The notes: generated from the letters alone by a model not told the origin. A DNA stretch of 64,000 nt from Pseudomonas tumuqii (GCF_013184545.1 NZ_JAAOJA010000001.1:496001-560000), one strand, 5' to 3'. Positions 10,099 through 21,054 are shown, counted from the first letter of the stretch. Numbers and translations are program-made.

Positions 10099-11262
10099 AT
10101 GCCGATCAAGGTCGAAGATTATTACGCCCCCGCCACCTTTCAGAAAATGAAGGCATTCGCCGATCAGCACGAAACCCCCTTCGTGGTGATCGATACCGCG
10201 ACCATCAGCAAGGCCTACGACGACCTGCGCGCCGGGTTCGAGTTTGCCAAGGTCTATTACGCGGTGAAGGCCAACCCGGCGGTCGAGATCATCGAGCTGC
10301 TCAAGGAAAAAGGCTCGAACTTCGACATCGCCTCGATCTACGAGCTGGATCGGGTGCTGGGCTGTGGCGTCGGCCCGGAGCGCATCAGCTACGGCAACAC
10401 CATCAAGAAAGCCAAGGACATCCGCTACTTTTACGAGAAGGGCGTGCGCATGTACGCCACCGACTCGGAAGCCGACCTGCGCAACATCGCCAAGGCCGCA
10501 CCCGGCTCGAAAGTCTATGTGCGCATCCTCACCGAAGGCTCGACCACCGCCGACTGGCCGTTGTCGCGCAAGTTCGGCTGCCAGACCGACATGGCCATGG
10601 ACCTGCTGATCCTCGCCCGCCAACTCGGTCTGGTGCCCTACGGCGTGTCCTTCCATGTCGGCTCGCAGCAGCGCGACATCGGCGTGTGGGACGCGGCCAT
10701 CGCCAAGGTCAAGGTGATCTTCGAGCGCCTCAAGGAAGAAGACGGCATTGTCCTGCAGATGATCAACATGGGTGGCGGCTTCCCGGCCAACTACATCACC
10801 CGCACCAACAGCCTGGAAACCTACGCAGAGGAAATCATCCGCTTCCTCAAGGACGACTTCGGCGACGACCTGCCGGAAATCATCCTCGAGCCGGGTCGCT
10901 CGCTGATTTCCAACGCCGGCATCCTGGTCAGCGAAGTGGTGCTGGTGGCGCGCAAGTCGCGTACCGCCGTGGAGCGCTGGGTGTACGTCGATGTGGGCAA
11001 GTTCAGCGGCCTGATCGAAACCATGGACGAGGCGATCAAGTTCCCGATCTGGACCGAGAAGAAGGGCGAGATGGAAGAGGTGGTAATCGCCGGCCCGACC
11101 TGCGACAGCGCCGACATCATGTACGAGAACTACAAGTACGGCCTGCCGCTCAACCTGGCCATCGGCGACCGCCTGTACTGGCTGTCCACCGGCGCCTACA
11201 CCACCAGCTACAGCGCGGTGGAATTCAACGGCTTCCCGCCGCTGAAGGCTTACTACCTGTAA
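10099..11262 (+). CDS. speC: Ornithine decarboxylase (fold type III, eukaryotic-like)
   Basis: A 387-residue PLP-dependent decarboxylase that converts ornithine to putrescine, the entry to polyamine synthesis. The PLP lysine is K57 in VYYAVKANP. The phosphate-binding glycine loop is MINMGGGFPA, EPGRSLI follows, and the substrate cysteine is in AGPTCDSADIM. This is the alanine-racemase-fold type of ODC found in Pseudomonas, not the long E. coli SpeC. The start is ATG 10099 (MPIKVEDYY), giving the usual length. A strong terminator follows, so it is monocistronic. Confidence 0.95.
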   Translation: MPIKVEDYYAPATFQKMKAFADQHETPFVVIDTATISKAYDDLRAGFEFAKVYYAVKANPAVEIIELLKEKGSNFDIASIYELDRVLGCGVGPERISYGNTIKKAKDIRYFYEKGVRMYATDSEADLRNIAKAAPGSKVYVRILTEGSTTADWPLSRKFGCQTDMAMDLLILARQLGLVPYGVSFHVGSQQRDIGVWDAAIAKVKVIFERLKEEDGIVLQMINMGGGFPANYITRTNSLETYAEEIIRFLKDDFGDDLPEIILEPGRSLISNAGILVSEVVLVARKSRTAVERWVYVDVGKFSGLIETMDEAIKFPIWTEKKGEMEEVVIAGPTCDSADIMYENYKYGLPLNLAIGDRLYWLSTGAYTTSYSAVEFNGFPPLKAYYL

Positions 11263-11296
11263 ACAGCTACTGCCGGTAACTCCCGCGGCGGCGAAC

Positions 11297-11333
11297 ATGC
11301 CGCTCACTTGGCGCAAGTGAGCGGCATTTTTTT
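11297..11333 (+). terminator. Rho-independent terminator of speC
   Basis: A 14-bp perfect stem (ATGCCGCTCACTTG / CAAGTGAGCGGCAT) with a GCG loop, followed by seven T residues. It starts 34 bases after the speC stop codon. Confidence 0.95.
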
Positions 11334-11470
11334 GCGCACCAGCTCCGGGCAATCCGGAGGCATTGGCCCTTGTGGCCGTGCTGTGCGTTCTCGCTGAATC
11401 TTCCTGGCGCAAGTTGCGCCGGGGGGGGCGGGTGCGTGTCGGCGGCGGCCACTTCGTGCATTTTAACAAT

Positions 11471-11489
11471 CGTAATGCAAACGATTATC
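11471..11489. promoter_or_regulatory. Fur-box-like site before the TonB receptor
   Basis: Read on the minus strand the site is GATAATCGTTTGCATTACG, about 12 of 19 matches to the Fur consensus and clearly AT-rich against its surroundings. It lies 58 bases before the receptor ATG. Iron repression is the expected reading but is inferred. Confidence 0.6.
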
Positions 11490-11547
11490 AGATGATGTAT
11501 CTTGCCGACCCTTTGGTTTTCACCTCGCCCACAAAGGAGTCTGTCCC

Positions 11548-13665
11548 GTGTTCTGTCGCTCCCGCCTCCAGCTCTCTATTTCATTGGCCTGCCTGGCCCT
11601 GCCGGGGTTACCCGCTTTCGCCCAAGAGGCCGTTGAGCTGGATGCCGTCACCATCAGCGCCACCCGTGCCAGGAGCGAGGCGGGCAAGACGCCGCAGAAG
11701 ATTACGGTGATCAGTCGCGAGCAGATCGAGCAGCAGCTGGCGATCACCTCCGACCATGGCCAGGTGCTCAGCAACCTGATTCCGTCCTACTCGCCGAGCC
11801 GGCAGAAGATGACCAGCTCCGGCGAGACCTTCCGTGGCCGTTCGGCCCTGGTGCTGATCGATGGTGTGCCGCAGTCGACGCCGCTGCGCGACAGCGCCCG
11901 CGACGGCTACACCATCGATCTGGCGATGGTCGAGCGCATCGAGGTGATCCATGGTGCCAGCGCCGAGCATGGCCTGGGCGCCACCGGCGGGATCATCAAC
12001 TACGTCACCCGCCGCCCCGCAGGCGGCACCTTCAAGCAGCACGCCGGGGTCAGCCTGAATGGACCGACCGACTATGACTCCGAGGGGCTGGGCTACAAGC
12101 TGGATTACCGCGTCGAAGGCAATCAGGGCAGTTGGGACTACCTGGCTGCGCTCAGTTGGCAGACCCGTGGCATGTTCTACGACGCCGACGGCGAGCTGAT
12201 CGGCGTCGACGACACCCAGGGCGATATCATGGATTCGACCAGCAATGACCTGCTGCTCAAGCTGGGCTACTGGTTCGACAGCGAGCAGAATCTCGAACTG
12301 ATGGTCAATCGCTTCCAACTGGAAGGCGAGCACGAGTACGTCAACGTGCCTGGCGACCGCGCAGCTGGCATCCCGGCCACTTCGCGCAAGGGCCAACCTC
12401 TGGGCGAGGCGCCGCAGAACGAGGTGCTGGCCACCAGCCTGAGCTACAAGCACGACGACCTGTTCGGCAATCGCCTGTCCGCGCAGCTCTATAGCCAGCG
12501 CTTTCGCGCGCGTTTCGGCGGCGGCAGCCATGCCTCCTTCCAGGACGCCTCCATTGCCCCGGTCGGCACCCTGTTCGACCAGTCGCAGAACGAATCGGAC
12601 AAGTATGGCGGCAAGTTCAGCCTGGGTCGTGAGGGCATGTTCGACGGCTTGCTGGGGCTCACCGGCGGCTTCGACATACTGCAAGACACCACCAGCCAGA
12701 TGCTGATCGCCACCGACCGCGAATGGGTGCCGGAAACGCGCTTTCGCAACTTCGCGCCCTTTTTCCAGGCCGAAATCCAGGCCAGCGAGCGCCTGACCCT
12801 GCACACCGGGGTGCGCCACGAGTTCGCCCGGCTGGACATCGACGACTTCCATACCATCGCCTCGACCACCACCCCCGCCGGCGGCGTCAGCGTCGAGGGC
12901 GGCAGCCCGACGTTCGAGGAAACCCTGTTCAACGCCGGCCTGGTGTTCCAGGCCACGGACTGGGCGCAGGTGTTCGCCAACTACTCCGAAGGTTTCGGCA
13001 TGCCGGACGTCGGCCGGGTGCTGCGCGGCATCGGCCAGCCGGGCCTGAGCGTCGACAGCTTCCTCGACCTGCAGCCGATCGTCACCGACAACCGCGAGAT
13101 CGGCCTGCGCTTCAACCAGGGTCCCTTCGATGCCGAAGTCAGCTACTTCGAGTCGGACGCCGAGCTGGGGGCGCGCCTGCAGAACGTCGGCGGCTTCTAT
13201 CAGGTACGCCGCGAGCGCACCGAGATCGACGGCATCGAGGCCACGGCCGGTTGGCAGATCAACCCTGTCCACCGTCTGCAGGCGACCTATGCCGAGGTCA
13301 ACGGCCGCTCGGATACCGACGGCGATGGCAAGGTCGACACCGACCTGGACGGAGCCAACATCTCCCCGGATCGCTACGGCATCAGCTGGCAGGCCAACTG
13401 GAGCGACAAGCTCAACAGCCGCCTGCAGGCCAATCATTACGCTAGCCGTGGTTTCGACGACCCGGACCTGGATTTCGACGGCTACAGCCTGGTCGACGCC
13501 TCGCTCGGCTACCGCCTGCCGGTGGGCGAGGCCAGCCTGGGCATCGAGAACCTGCTGAACAAGGACTACCTGACCTACTACGCCCAGGCCGCCAGCAAGC
13601 GCGACGACCAGCTGTTCAAGGGTCGCGGACGCACCGTCACCCTGGGTTATCAGGTCAGCTTCTAA
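11548..13665 (+). CDS. TonB-dependent siderophore receptor
   Basis: A 705-residue outer-membrane receptor. A signal peptide (cleavage near PAFA-QE, residue 26) is followed by a TonB-box-like ELDAVTISA, a plug domain with the RGRSALVLIDGVPQ and IEVIHGASAEHGLGATGGII motifs, and a 22-strand barrel ending in the aromatic VTLGYQVSF. A Fur-like box precedes it and a PiuB-like reductase follows, so a ferric siderophore is the likely ligand. The plug looks closer to IutA/ChtA-type receptors than to Fiu/PiuA, but the ligand cannot be named. Residues 589-602 (DTDGDGKVDTDLDG) form a calcium-loop-like acidic turn in the barrel. Confidence 0.9.
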   Translation: MFCRSRLQLSISLACLALPGLPAFAQEAVELDAVTISATRARSEAGKTPQKITVISREQIEQQLAITSDHGQVLSNLIPSYSPSRQKMTSSGETFRGRSALVLIDGVPQSTPLRDSARDGYTIDLAMVERIEVIHGASAEHGLGATGGIINYVTRRPAGGTFKQHAGVSLNGPTDYDSEGLGYKLDYRVEGNQGSWDYLAALSWQTRGMFYDADGELIGVDDTQGDIMDSTSNDLLLKLGYWFDSEQNLELMVNRFQLEGEHEYVNVPGDRAAGIPATSRKGQPLGEAPQNEVLATSLSYKHDDLFGNRLSAQLYSQRFRARFGGGSHASFQDASIAPVGTLFDQSQNESDKYGGKFSLGREGMFDGLLGLTGGFDILQDTTSQMLIATDREWVPETRFRNFAPFFQAEIQASERLTLHTGVRHEFARLDIDDFHTIASTTTPAGGVSVEGGSPTFEETLFNAGLVFQATDWAQVFANYSEGFGMPDVGRVLRGIGQPGLSVDSFLDLQPIVTDNREIGLRFNQGPFDAEVSYFESDAELGARLQNVGGFYQVRRERTEIDGIEATAGWQINPVHRLQATYAEVNGRSDTDGDGKVDTDLDGANISPDRYGISWQANWSDKLNSRLQANHYASRGFDDPDLDFDGYSLVDASLGYRLPVGEASLGIENLLNKDYLTYYAQAASKRDDQLFKGRGRTVTLGYQVSF

Positions 13666-13690
13666 TTAGGAAGCTGTGCAGCCTGTCTGT

Positions 13691-13713
13691 GGGTGGTCCG
13701 ACACGGACCACCC
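13691..13713 (+). promoter_or_regulatory. Intercistronic hairpin between receptor and reductase
   Basis: Perfect 10-bp stem GGGTGGTCCG / CGGACCACCC with an ACA loop, 25 bases after the receptor stop. No T-run follows. It may be an mRNA-stabilising or processing element that sets different levels of receptor and reductase. Confidence 0.5.
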
Positions 13714-13728
13714 TGCGGGATTGAAAAA

Positions 13729-16263
13729 ATGTTGAAGAAAATCCTCTTTCAGCTGCATTGGTTGCTCGGCATCACTGCCGGCCTGGTCCTGGCCCTGATG
13801 GGCGTGACCGGCGCCGCCTATTCGTTCCAGGACGAACTGCTGCGCGCGCTCAATCCCGAGGTGCTGCGGGTCGAGGTGCGGGACGGCGGCGTATTGCCGG
13901 CGGATGTGCTGCTGCCGCGCATCGAGGCGGCCAGCCAGCAGCGGGTGGTGCGCTTGAATGTGGAGGCGGCCGCCGATGCGCCCGGTCGGGTGATGTTCGC
14001 CCCACCGCCGGGCGAACGCCAAGGAGCATTGCGCTATTTCGACCCCTATAGCGGCGAGCTGCTCGGCGCGCCGCGCGGGCAGGGCTTCTTCGAGCTGATG
14101 CTGGAGCTGCACCGCTTTCTCGCCATGGGCGAGTACGGCAAGCAGATCACCGCCGCCAGCACCCTGGCGCTGATCTTCTTCTGCCTCTCCGGGCTCTACC
14201 TGCGTTGGCCGCGCCAGGCCTCGAGCTGGCGCGCCTGGCTGAGCCTGGACTGGGCCAAGCGCGGCCGCGCGTTCAATTGGGATCTGCATGCGGTGGCCGG
14301 CACCTGGTGCCTGGCGTTCTATCTGTGTGCGGCGCTGACCGGGCTGTACTGGTCCTACGACTGGTACCGCGAAGGCCTGACTGCTCTGCTCGGCAGCGAG
14401 CCGGCCGGCACCCGCGTGCGCGGCGGCCGGGGCGCTCAGCCTGCGAGCGAGGCGTTGCCTGCGGTGAACCATGCGGCGCTCTGGGCCGGGTTGCAGCAAG
14501 CCGCCGGGGCGCAGCTTAGCGCCTATAGTCTGCGCCTGCCGGCTGCGGCCGGTCAGCCGGCCACGGTGTTCTACCTGCTCGCCGACGCGCCCCATGATCG
14601 CGCCCTCAATCAGGTGGCGCTGGACCCGCAAAGCGGCGCGCCGAGCGGCAACCGGCGCTATCGCCAACTGGCGTTCGGCGATCAGCTGCTGGCCAGCAAC
14701 TATGCCCTGCATGTCGGCAGCTACTTCGGTCTGCCCGGGCGCATCCTGATGCTGCTGGCCAGCCTGAGCATGCCGCTGTTCGCCATTACCGGCTGGTTGC
14801 TGTACCTGGATCGTCGGCGCAACAAGCGCACGGCCCTGGCCGCCCGCAAGGCACTGTTGCCGATGGGTGCGGGTGCGCGCGACTGGCTGATCGGCTTCGC
14901 CAGCCAGAGCGGTTTCGCCGAGCAGTTGGCCTGGCAGACCGCCGGGCAACTGCAGGCGGCCGGCCATGGCGTGCGGGTCGAGCCGTTGGCGCGTCTCGAT
15001 CGGCAGATTCTGAGCGAAGCGCAACATGCCCTGTTCGTGCTCAGCACCTTCGGCGATGGCGAGGCGCCGGACAGCGCCCGCGGCTTCGAGCGCAAACTGC
15101 TCGGCCAGGCGCTGGAGCTTGCGCATCTGCGCTACGCCATGCTCGCCCTCGGCGATCGGCAGTACGCGCAATTCTGCGGTTTCGCCGAGCGCCTGCACGG
15201 CTGGCTCGGGCAGCAAGGCGCGCGCACGTTGTTCGAGCCGGTGCGGGTGGATGCCGGCGACGCCAGCGCACTGGCCAGTTGGCAGCGCCAGCTTGGCGAA
15301 CTGACCGGTGCGCAGCCGCTCGGCAGCCCCGCACAGCCATATGGCCTGTGGGCGCTGAACCGGCGCGAGCTGCTCAACCCGGGCAGCCAGGGCGCCCCGA
15401 CCTTCCTGCTGGGGCTCAACGCCAGCCAGCCAGCCGACTGGTGCGCCGGCGACATCCTCGAAGTGCTGCCGCGCCAGAGCGAGGTCAGGGTCGCTAGCTG
15501 GTTGCAGGCCCATGGCGTCGACGGCAGCCAGCCGGTGCAGCTCGACGGCATGCAGCAATCGTTGCACCAGGCGCTGGCGACCCGGCAACTGCCGGACAGC
15601 TTCGCCCACCTGCTCGGCCTGCACGCCCAGGCCGTGCTGGATGCGTTGGTGCCACTGGCGGCGCGCGAATACTCGATCGCCTCCCTGCCCAGCGATGGCG
15701 TACTGGAACTGATCGTGCGCCAGCAGCGGCATGCCGACGGCAGCCTCGGCCTCGGCTCTGGCTGGCTGACCTTGCATGCGCCGCTGCACGGCCACTTGCT
15801 GGCGCGGGTGCGCCGCAACAGCGCCTTCCATGCCCCCGAGGATGAGCGCCCGCTGATCCTGATCGGCAATGGCAGCGGCCTGGCCGGCCTGCGCAGCCTG
15901 CTCAAGGCGCGCATCGCCGTCGGGCATACCCGCAACTGGCTGCTGTTCGGCGAGCGCAACGCGGCCCATGACTTCTATTGCCGCGACGAACTGCAGGGCT
16001 GGTTGGCCAGCGGCGAGCTGGCGCGCCTGGACCTGGCCTTTTCCCGCGACCAGGCGCACAAGGTCTATGTGCAGGAGCGCCTGGGCGAAGCCGCCGAGCT
16101 GCTGCGCGCCTGGCTGGCCGAGGGTGCGGCGGTGTATGTGTGTGGCAGCCTGGCCGGGATGGCGGCGGGGGTGGACGCGGTGCTGCATGAGGTGCTGGGC
16201 GCGGCGGCGGTCGGCGAACTGGCGGGCAGGGCCGCTATCGACGGGATGTCTATTGAGGCGTAG
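13729..16263 (+). CDS. piuB: PiuB-like PepSY/flavodoxin/NADPH reductase fusion
   Basis: An 844-residue inner-membrane oxidoreductase. Residues 1-380 are a PepSY-associated membrane domain with several helices and conserved His-rich segments ([21 protein letters not shown]). About 383-520 is flavodoxin-like ([29 protein letters not shown]). About 560-844 is a sulfite-reductase-type FAD/NADPH module with REYSIAS and [17 protein letters not shown]. This layout matches P. aeruginosa PiuB, proposed to reduce ferric siderophores in the periplasm. I start it at ATG 13729 ([14 protein letters not shown]); the SD is weak. The TAG stop lies within a palindromic repeat. Confidence 0.85.
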   Translation: MLKKILFQLHWLLGITAGLVLALMGVTGAAYSFQDELLRALNPEVLRVEVRDGGVLPADVLLPRIEAASQQRVVRLNVEAAADAPGRVMFAPPPGERQGALRYFDPYSGELLGAPRGQGFFELMLELHRFLAMGEYGKQITAASTLALIFFCLSGLYLRWPRQASSWRAWLSLDWAKRGRAFNWDLHAVAGTWCLAFYLCAALTGLYWSYDWYREGLTALLGSEPAGTRVRGGRGAQPASEALPAVNHAALWAGLQQAAGAQLSAYSLRLPAAAGQPATVFYLLADAPHDRALNQVALDPQSGAPSGNRRYRQLAFGDQLLASNYALHVGSYFGLPGRILMLLASLSMPLFAITGWLLYLDRRRNKRTALAARKALLPMGAGARDWLIGFASQSGFAEQLAWQTAGQLQAAGHGVRVEPLARLDRQILSEAQHALFVLSTFGDGEAPDSARGFERKLLGQALELAHLRYAMLALGDRQYAQFCGFAERLHGWLGQQGARTLFEPVRVDAGDASALASWQRQLGELTGAQPLGSPAQPYGLWALNRRELLNPGSQGAPTFLLGLNASQPADWCAGDILEVLPRQSEVRVASWLQAHGVDGSQPVQLDGMQQSLHQALATRQLPDSFAHLLGLHAQAVLDALVPLAAREYSIASLPSDGVLELIVRQQRHADGSLGLGSGWLTLHAPLHGHLLARVRRNSAFHAPEDERPLILIGNGSGLAGLRSLLKARIAVGHTRNWLLFGERNAAHDFYCRDELQGWLASGELARLDLAFSRDQAHKVYVQERLGEAAELLRAWLAEGAAVYVCGSLAGMAAGVDAVLHEVLGAAAVGELAGRAAIDGMSIEA

Positions 16264-16317
16264 CCCAATGCAATCCGCCGCTGGCGAGAACGTGGTCGCG
16301 GATTGCACCCGGGCTAC
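16261..16317. repeat. Palindromic repeat (TAGCCC...TGCAATCCGC type)
   Basis: Inverted arms TAGCCC/GGGCTA and TGCAATCCGC/GCGGATTGCA enclose about 20 bases. The first TAG is the stop codon of the PiuB-like gene. Related TAGCCCGGATGCAATCC elements occur at 33588-33607. Confidence 0.75.
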
Positions 16318-16353
16318 TGGTGCCGCTCTGGCTGTGGCTCTAAGCTTGTGCTC

Positions 16354-17100
16354 ATGAACAGACGAATCCTGCTGAATTGCGACATGGGCGAGAGCTTCGG
16401 CGCCTGGAGCATGGGCGATGACGCCCTGGCCATGCCCCTGGTCGACCAGGCCAACCTGGCCTGTGGCTTTCACGCCGCCGACCCGCTGACCATGCAACGC
16501 ACCGTCGCCCTGGCGGTGCAGCATGGGGTGAGCATCGGTGCGCATCCCGCCTATCCCGACCTGGTCGGCTTCGGCCGCCGCCATCTGGCCTGCTCGCCGG
16601 AGGAGGTCACCGCCCAGGTGCTCTATCAGATCGGTGCGCTGGATGCCTTCTGCCGCGCCGCCGGCACCCAGTTGGCCTACGTCAAGCCGCATGGAGCCTT
16701 GTACCACGACCTGGTGCGCGACGATGCCCTGCTCGCGGCGGTGCTGGATGCCTGTGCCAGCTACCGCAAGGGCTTGCCGCTGATGGTCCTGGCCCTGCTG
16801 GACAATCGCCGTGAGCTGGAGTTTGCCGATGCCGCCGACGTGCCGCTGATCTTCGAGGCCTTCGCCGACCGTGCCTACCTGGCCGACGGCCAGCTGGCGC
16901 CACGGCGCCTGGCCGATGCGCTGCACCGCGATCCGCAGCGGATCCTCGACCAGGGCCTGGCCATCGCCCAGGGCGAGGCCTTTGCCGATATCGATGGCAA
17001 ACCGCTGCAACTCTGTGCCGACAGCCTCTGCGTGCATGGCGACAACGCCGAATCGCTGGCCGTGCTGCGGCGCTTGCGGGCGCTGCTGGACGCCTCATGA
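16354..17100 (+). CDS. pxpA: 5-oxoprolinase subunit A (LamB/YcsF family)
   Basis: A 248-residue LamB/YcsF-family protein, one of three subunits of the ATP-dependent 5-oxoprolinase that opens pyroglutamate to glutamate. Family motifs are plain: the N-terminal LLNCDMGESFGAWSMGDD, ANLACGFHAADP, SIGAHPAYPDLVGFGRR and VKPHGALYHDL. The start is ATG 16354, directly before RRILLNCDMGE; an upstream start would read through the repeat region. It overlaps pxpB by four bases (ATGA), so the three subunits form one translationally coupled operon. Confidence 0.95.
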   Translation: MNRRILLNCDMGESFGAWSMGDDALAMPLVDQANLACGFHAADPLTMQRTVALAVQHGVSIGAHPAYPDLVGFGRRHLACSPEEVTAQVLYQIGALDAFCRAAGTQLAYVKPHGALYHDLVRDDALLAAVLDACASYRKGLPLMVLALLDNRRELEFADAADVPLIFEAFADRAYLADGQLAPRRLADALHRDPQRILDQGLAIAQGEAFADIDGKPLQLCADSLCVHGDNAESLAVLRRLRALLDAS

Positions 17101-17774
17101 TGCGCTTCGAGCCGGCCGGCGCCGAAGCGCTCCTGCTGGTGCTGGCCGAGCAGCCCGATGCGCAGTTGCCGTTGCGCATCGCGCTGCTGGCAGAGCGCAT
17201 TCGTGCCGAACTGGGGCCGTTGCTGCGTGATCTGGTGCCGAGCTGGACCGGCCTGCTGTTGCATTACGACCTGACCCGCACCGATCACCGGCAACTGGCC
17301 GAACGCCTGAGTCCATTGCTGCCGCGCTGGCTCGCCGAGCCCTTGCCGGCCGAGGGCGGACGTCTGCATCAGATCCCGATCTGGTATGCCGGCGCCGACC
17401 TGGCCGAGGTGGCGCGCCTGTGCCGGCTGAGCGTCGAGCAGGTGATCGAGCTGCACAGTTCTACCGAGTACCGGGTCGGCGCCATCGGTTTCGCCCCGGG
17501 CTTCGCCTACCTGGGCGACCTGCATGAGCGCCTGGCCCTGCCGCGCCGCAGCACGCCGCGCACACGGGTGCCGGCCGGCAGCCTGGCCATCGTCGAGCGG
17601 CAGACCGCGGTCTATCCGCAGGCCTCGCCCGGTGGCTGGCATCTGCTCGGCCTGTGTCCCCGGCGCCTGTTCGATGTCCAGCGTGAGCCGCCATGCCCGT
17701 TGGTAGTGGGTGACCGGGTGCGTTTCGTGGCTGTCGACGAGCAGAGCTTCCGTGCCGAGGGCGGGCCGTTATGA
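17097..17774 (+). CDS. pxpB: 5-oxoprolinase subunit B (KipI-like)
   Basis: A 225-residue allophanate-hydrolase subunit 1/KipI-type protein with the diagnostic GFAPGFAYLGDL (near residue 130) and the following [16 protein letters not shown] and YPQASPGGWHLLG motifs. It pairs with PxpC to form the biotin-independent ATP-using half of 5-oxoprolinase. It overlaps both neighbours by four bases. KipI in Bacillus was first described as a kinase inhibitor, but in this gene order the oxoprolinase role is the better reading. Confidence 0.95.
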   Translation: MMRFEPAGAEALLLVLAEQPDAQLPLRIALLAERIRAELGPLLRDLVPSWTGLLLHYDLTRTDHRQLAERLSPLLPRWLAEPLPAEGGRLHQIPIWYAGADLAEVARLCRLSVEQVIELHSSTEYRVGAIGFAPGFAYLGDLHERLALPRRSTPRTRVPAGSLAIVERQTAVYPQASPGGWHLLGLCPRRLFDVQREPPCPLVVGDRVRFVAVDEQSFRAEGGPL

Positions 17775-18691
17775 GCGGGCTGCGGGTACTCAAGCCGGGG
17801 CCGCAGAGTCTGTTGCAGGATGGCGGTCGGTTTGGCTGGCAGCACCTCGGCGTGTCGCCGGCCGGGCCGCTGGACCTGCACGCCGCCGCCTGGGCCAACC
17901 ACCTGCTGGACAACCCCTGGGGCACACCGCTGCTGGAGGTCGCCCTGGGTTATCTCGAGCTGGAGAGCGAGCTGGATACCTGGCTGGCGCTGACCGGCGC
18001 GCAGGTCGCGGCGACGCTCGACGGCGCGCCGCTGCCGCCCTGGTCGCGCTTCCCCCTGCGCGCCGGCCAGCGTCTCAAGCTGGGCTTTGCCCGCAGCGGC
18101 CAGCGCGCCTACCTGGCGGTGGCCGGCGGCTTTCGTGCGCCGTCGCTGCTCGGCAGCGTCAGCACCCAACTGCGTGAAGGCTTGGGCGGCGGCGATGGCT
18201 TGGGTCGACCGTTGCGTGCGGGCGATCTGCTGCCCTGCCGGCCGGTCAACCTGGCGCGCGCGGCCAGCGTGCCCTGGCCCTATCAGCCGGACTACCGGGC
18301 CCCGGCGCAATTGCGGGTGATCGGCGGCGGCGCTGCGGCGGGTTTCGCGGCCGATCAGCTGCAGGCATTCTTCGAGCGCAGCTGGCAGCTCAGCCCGCAG
18401 TCCGATCGCATGGGCGCACGCCTGCTCGGCGAGCCGCTGGTGGCACCGCCGCAACAGTGGTCGCAAGGCGTCGGCCGCGGGGCGATCCAGGTGCCGCCCG
18501 ACGGCCGGCCGATCATCCTCCAGGCCGACCACCAGACCATGGGCGGCTACCCCATCCTCGGCTGGCTGCACCCGCTCGACCAGGCCCGCCTGGCCCAGTG
18601 CCCGGCGCACCACGAGCTGCGTTTCAGCCCGGTCGACCTCGGCGAGGCCCAGGCCGAGCTGCGCGGGTTTTATCGGTTCTTTGGGCGCTGA
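17771..18691 (+). CDS. pxpC: 5-oxoprolinase subunit C (KipA-like)
   Basis: A 306-residue allophanate-hydrolase subunit 2/KipA-type protein. Motifs: KPGPQSLLQDGGRFGWQHLG near the N-terminus, GPLDLHAAAWANHLL, LAVAGGF, and the C-terminal QTMGGYPILGW. It is the last gene of pxpABC. No dedicated pyroglutamate transporter gene is next to it; the neighbouring dpp operon is on the other strand. Pyroglutamate released from peptides could link the two, but that is inference. Confidence 0.94.
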   Translation: MSGLRVLKPGPQSLLQDGGRFGWQHLGVSPAGPLDLHAAAWANHLLDNPWGTPLLEVALGYLELESELDTWLALTGAQVAATLDGAPLPPWSRFPLRAGQRLKLGFARSGQRAYLAVAGGFRAPSLLGSVSTQLREGLGGGDGLGRPLRAGDLLPCRPVNLARAASVPWPYQPDYRAPAQLRVIGGGAAAGFAADQLQAFFERSWQLSPQSDRMGARLLGEPLVAPPQQWSQGVGRGAIQVPPDGRPIILQADHQTMGGYPILGWLHPLDQARLAQCPAHHELRFSPVDLGEAQAELRGFYRFFGR

Positions 18692-18728
18692 TCCTGGCCC
18701 TGCCGCGACCTGTACACCTCGACCGGTT

Positions 18729-18983
18729 TTCGCGGGCATGGCCCGCTCCTACAGGGGGGGGCCAGTAACCGTAGGATGGGTTAGCCGCCCAGGCGATGCT
18801 CGGCAAGACCGCATTTTCTGCGCGGCATAACCCATCATTGCGGCGTACCTGCTGACGCCCTGTTGGGTTACGCGGCGCCTCGAATCTGTGACTTGCTCGG
18901 AAATGCAGCCGCCGCTAACCCAACCTACGACTGTCGCTCTCTGTGGGAGCGGCGGGGACGCCTAGTTATTGGCCGCGAAATCG
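18729..18983. repeat. Cluster of four palindromic repeats between pxpC and dppF
   Basis: This convergent 295-base gap holds no gene. It contains a TTCGCGGGCATGGCCCGCTC-type REP (18729-18753), ATGGGTTA/TAACCCAT arms (18776-18835), TTGGGTTA/TAACCCAA arms (18862-18926), and a TGTGGGAGCGGC...GCCGCGAAATC element (18942-18983) whose loop is the insert GGGGACGCCTAGTTATT. The stems probably serve as the transcription or mRNA ends of both genes. Confidence 0.8.
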
Positions 18984-18986
18984 TCC

Positions 18987-19975
<989 letters not shown>

Positions 19976-19979
<4 letters not shown>

Positions 19980-20944
19980 GCGACCTCCTGGTTCAATGGA
20001 TAGAAGCAGCGCACCGCGCCGCGGACCTGCGGGTCCAGCGTCGGCCGCTGCGCCTGGCAGTTGCTTTGCGCGTAGGGACAGCGCGGCGCGAGCAGGCAAC
20101 CGTGTGGGCGGTCGAAGCGTCCGGGGACGATGCCGGGCAGGGTGGCCAGGCGCCGGGCGCCCAGGCTGTGTTCGGGAATCGCCTTGAGCAGCGCCTCGGT
20201 GTAGGGGTGTGCCGGGGCATCGAACAGGCCGGGCACTACGCCGACTTCGACCGCCTGGCCGGCGTACATCACGCAGACCCGCTGGGCGGTCTCGGCGACC
20301 ACGGCGAGGTCGTGGGTGATCAGCACCAGGCCCATATCCTGCTCGCGTTGCAGGTCGAGCAGCAGCTCCATGATCTGCGCCTGGATGGTCACATCCAGCG
20401 CGGTGGTCGGTTCGTCGGCAATCAGCAGCTTGGGCTCGGCGGCGATCGCCATGGCGATCGCCACGCGCTGGCTCATGCCGCCGGAGAGCTGGTGCGGGTA
20501 GGCGTCGAGGCGACTCTCGGCGGCGGGGATCTCGACCCGTTCGAGCAGTTGCAGGGCGCGGCGGCGAGCCGCCTTGGCCGACAGCTGAAGGTGCTGGCGG
20601 AGGACTTCCTCGATCTGGAAACCCACGGTGTAGCTGGGGTTGAGGGCGGTCATCGGGTCCTGGAAGATCATCGCCAGGTCCTTGCCGACGATGCGCCGGC
20701 GCTGGCGGCCCTTGAGGCGCAGCATGTCGGTGCCGTCGAACTGCAGGTTGTCGGCGCTGACCACGCCGGGTGGGTCGATCAGGCCCATCAGCGCCAGCAT
20801 GGTCACCGATTTGCCCGAGCCGGACTCGCCGACGATGGCCAGCACCTCGCCCTTGTCGACGCTGAGGTCGAGGCCATCGACTACCGGCACGGCGTTGGCG
20901 TCGCCGAAGCGCACGCTGAGGTTCTTGATGTCGAGCAGCTTCAT
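19976..20944 (-). CDS. dppD: Dipeptide ABC transporter ATP-binding protein
   Basis: A 322-residue ABC ATPase, partner of DppF. Walker [18 protein letters not shown]-loop [12 protein letters not shown], signature [15 protein letters not shown], Walker [13 protein letters not shown], and the C-terminal [15 protein letters not shown] cysteine motif typical of the Opp/Dpp group. It is separated from dppC by 133 bases that hold palindromic repeats, and overlaps dppF by four bases. Confidence 0.95.
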
Positions 20945-20961
20945 GGGCGGAGCTCCACTAG

Positions 20962-21054
20962 CGCGTGGTGCGCGCGGCCTGGGCGGCCCCGCGTCACCCT
21001 ACGGGTTATCGGGGACGCCCCAGTCAGGGTAGGGTGCGCCGTGCGCACCAACGG
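20962..21054. repeat. Nested palindromic repeat between dppC and dppD
   Basis: Outer arms GTGGTGCGCGCGG / CCGTGCGCACCA enclose CACCCTAC (20995-21002) and GTAGGGTG (about 21030-21037). The loop contains GGGGACGCCCCAGTC (21011-21025), resembling the loop insert of the REPs at 7446 and 18954. It sits inside the dpp operon, so it may adjust permease and ATPase expression. Confidence 0.75.

Noticed and set aside
13666..17037. A 1123-codon minus-strand frame
   Set aside because: It is the antisense of the PiuB-like and pxpA genes, has low-complexity composition and crosses gene borders with known families on the plus strand.
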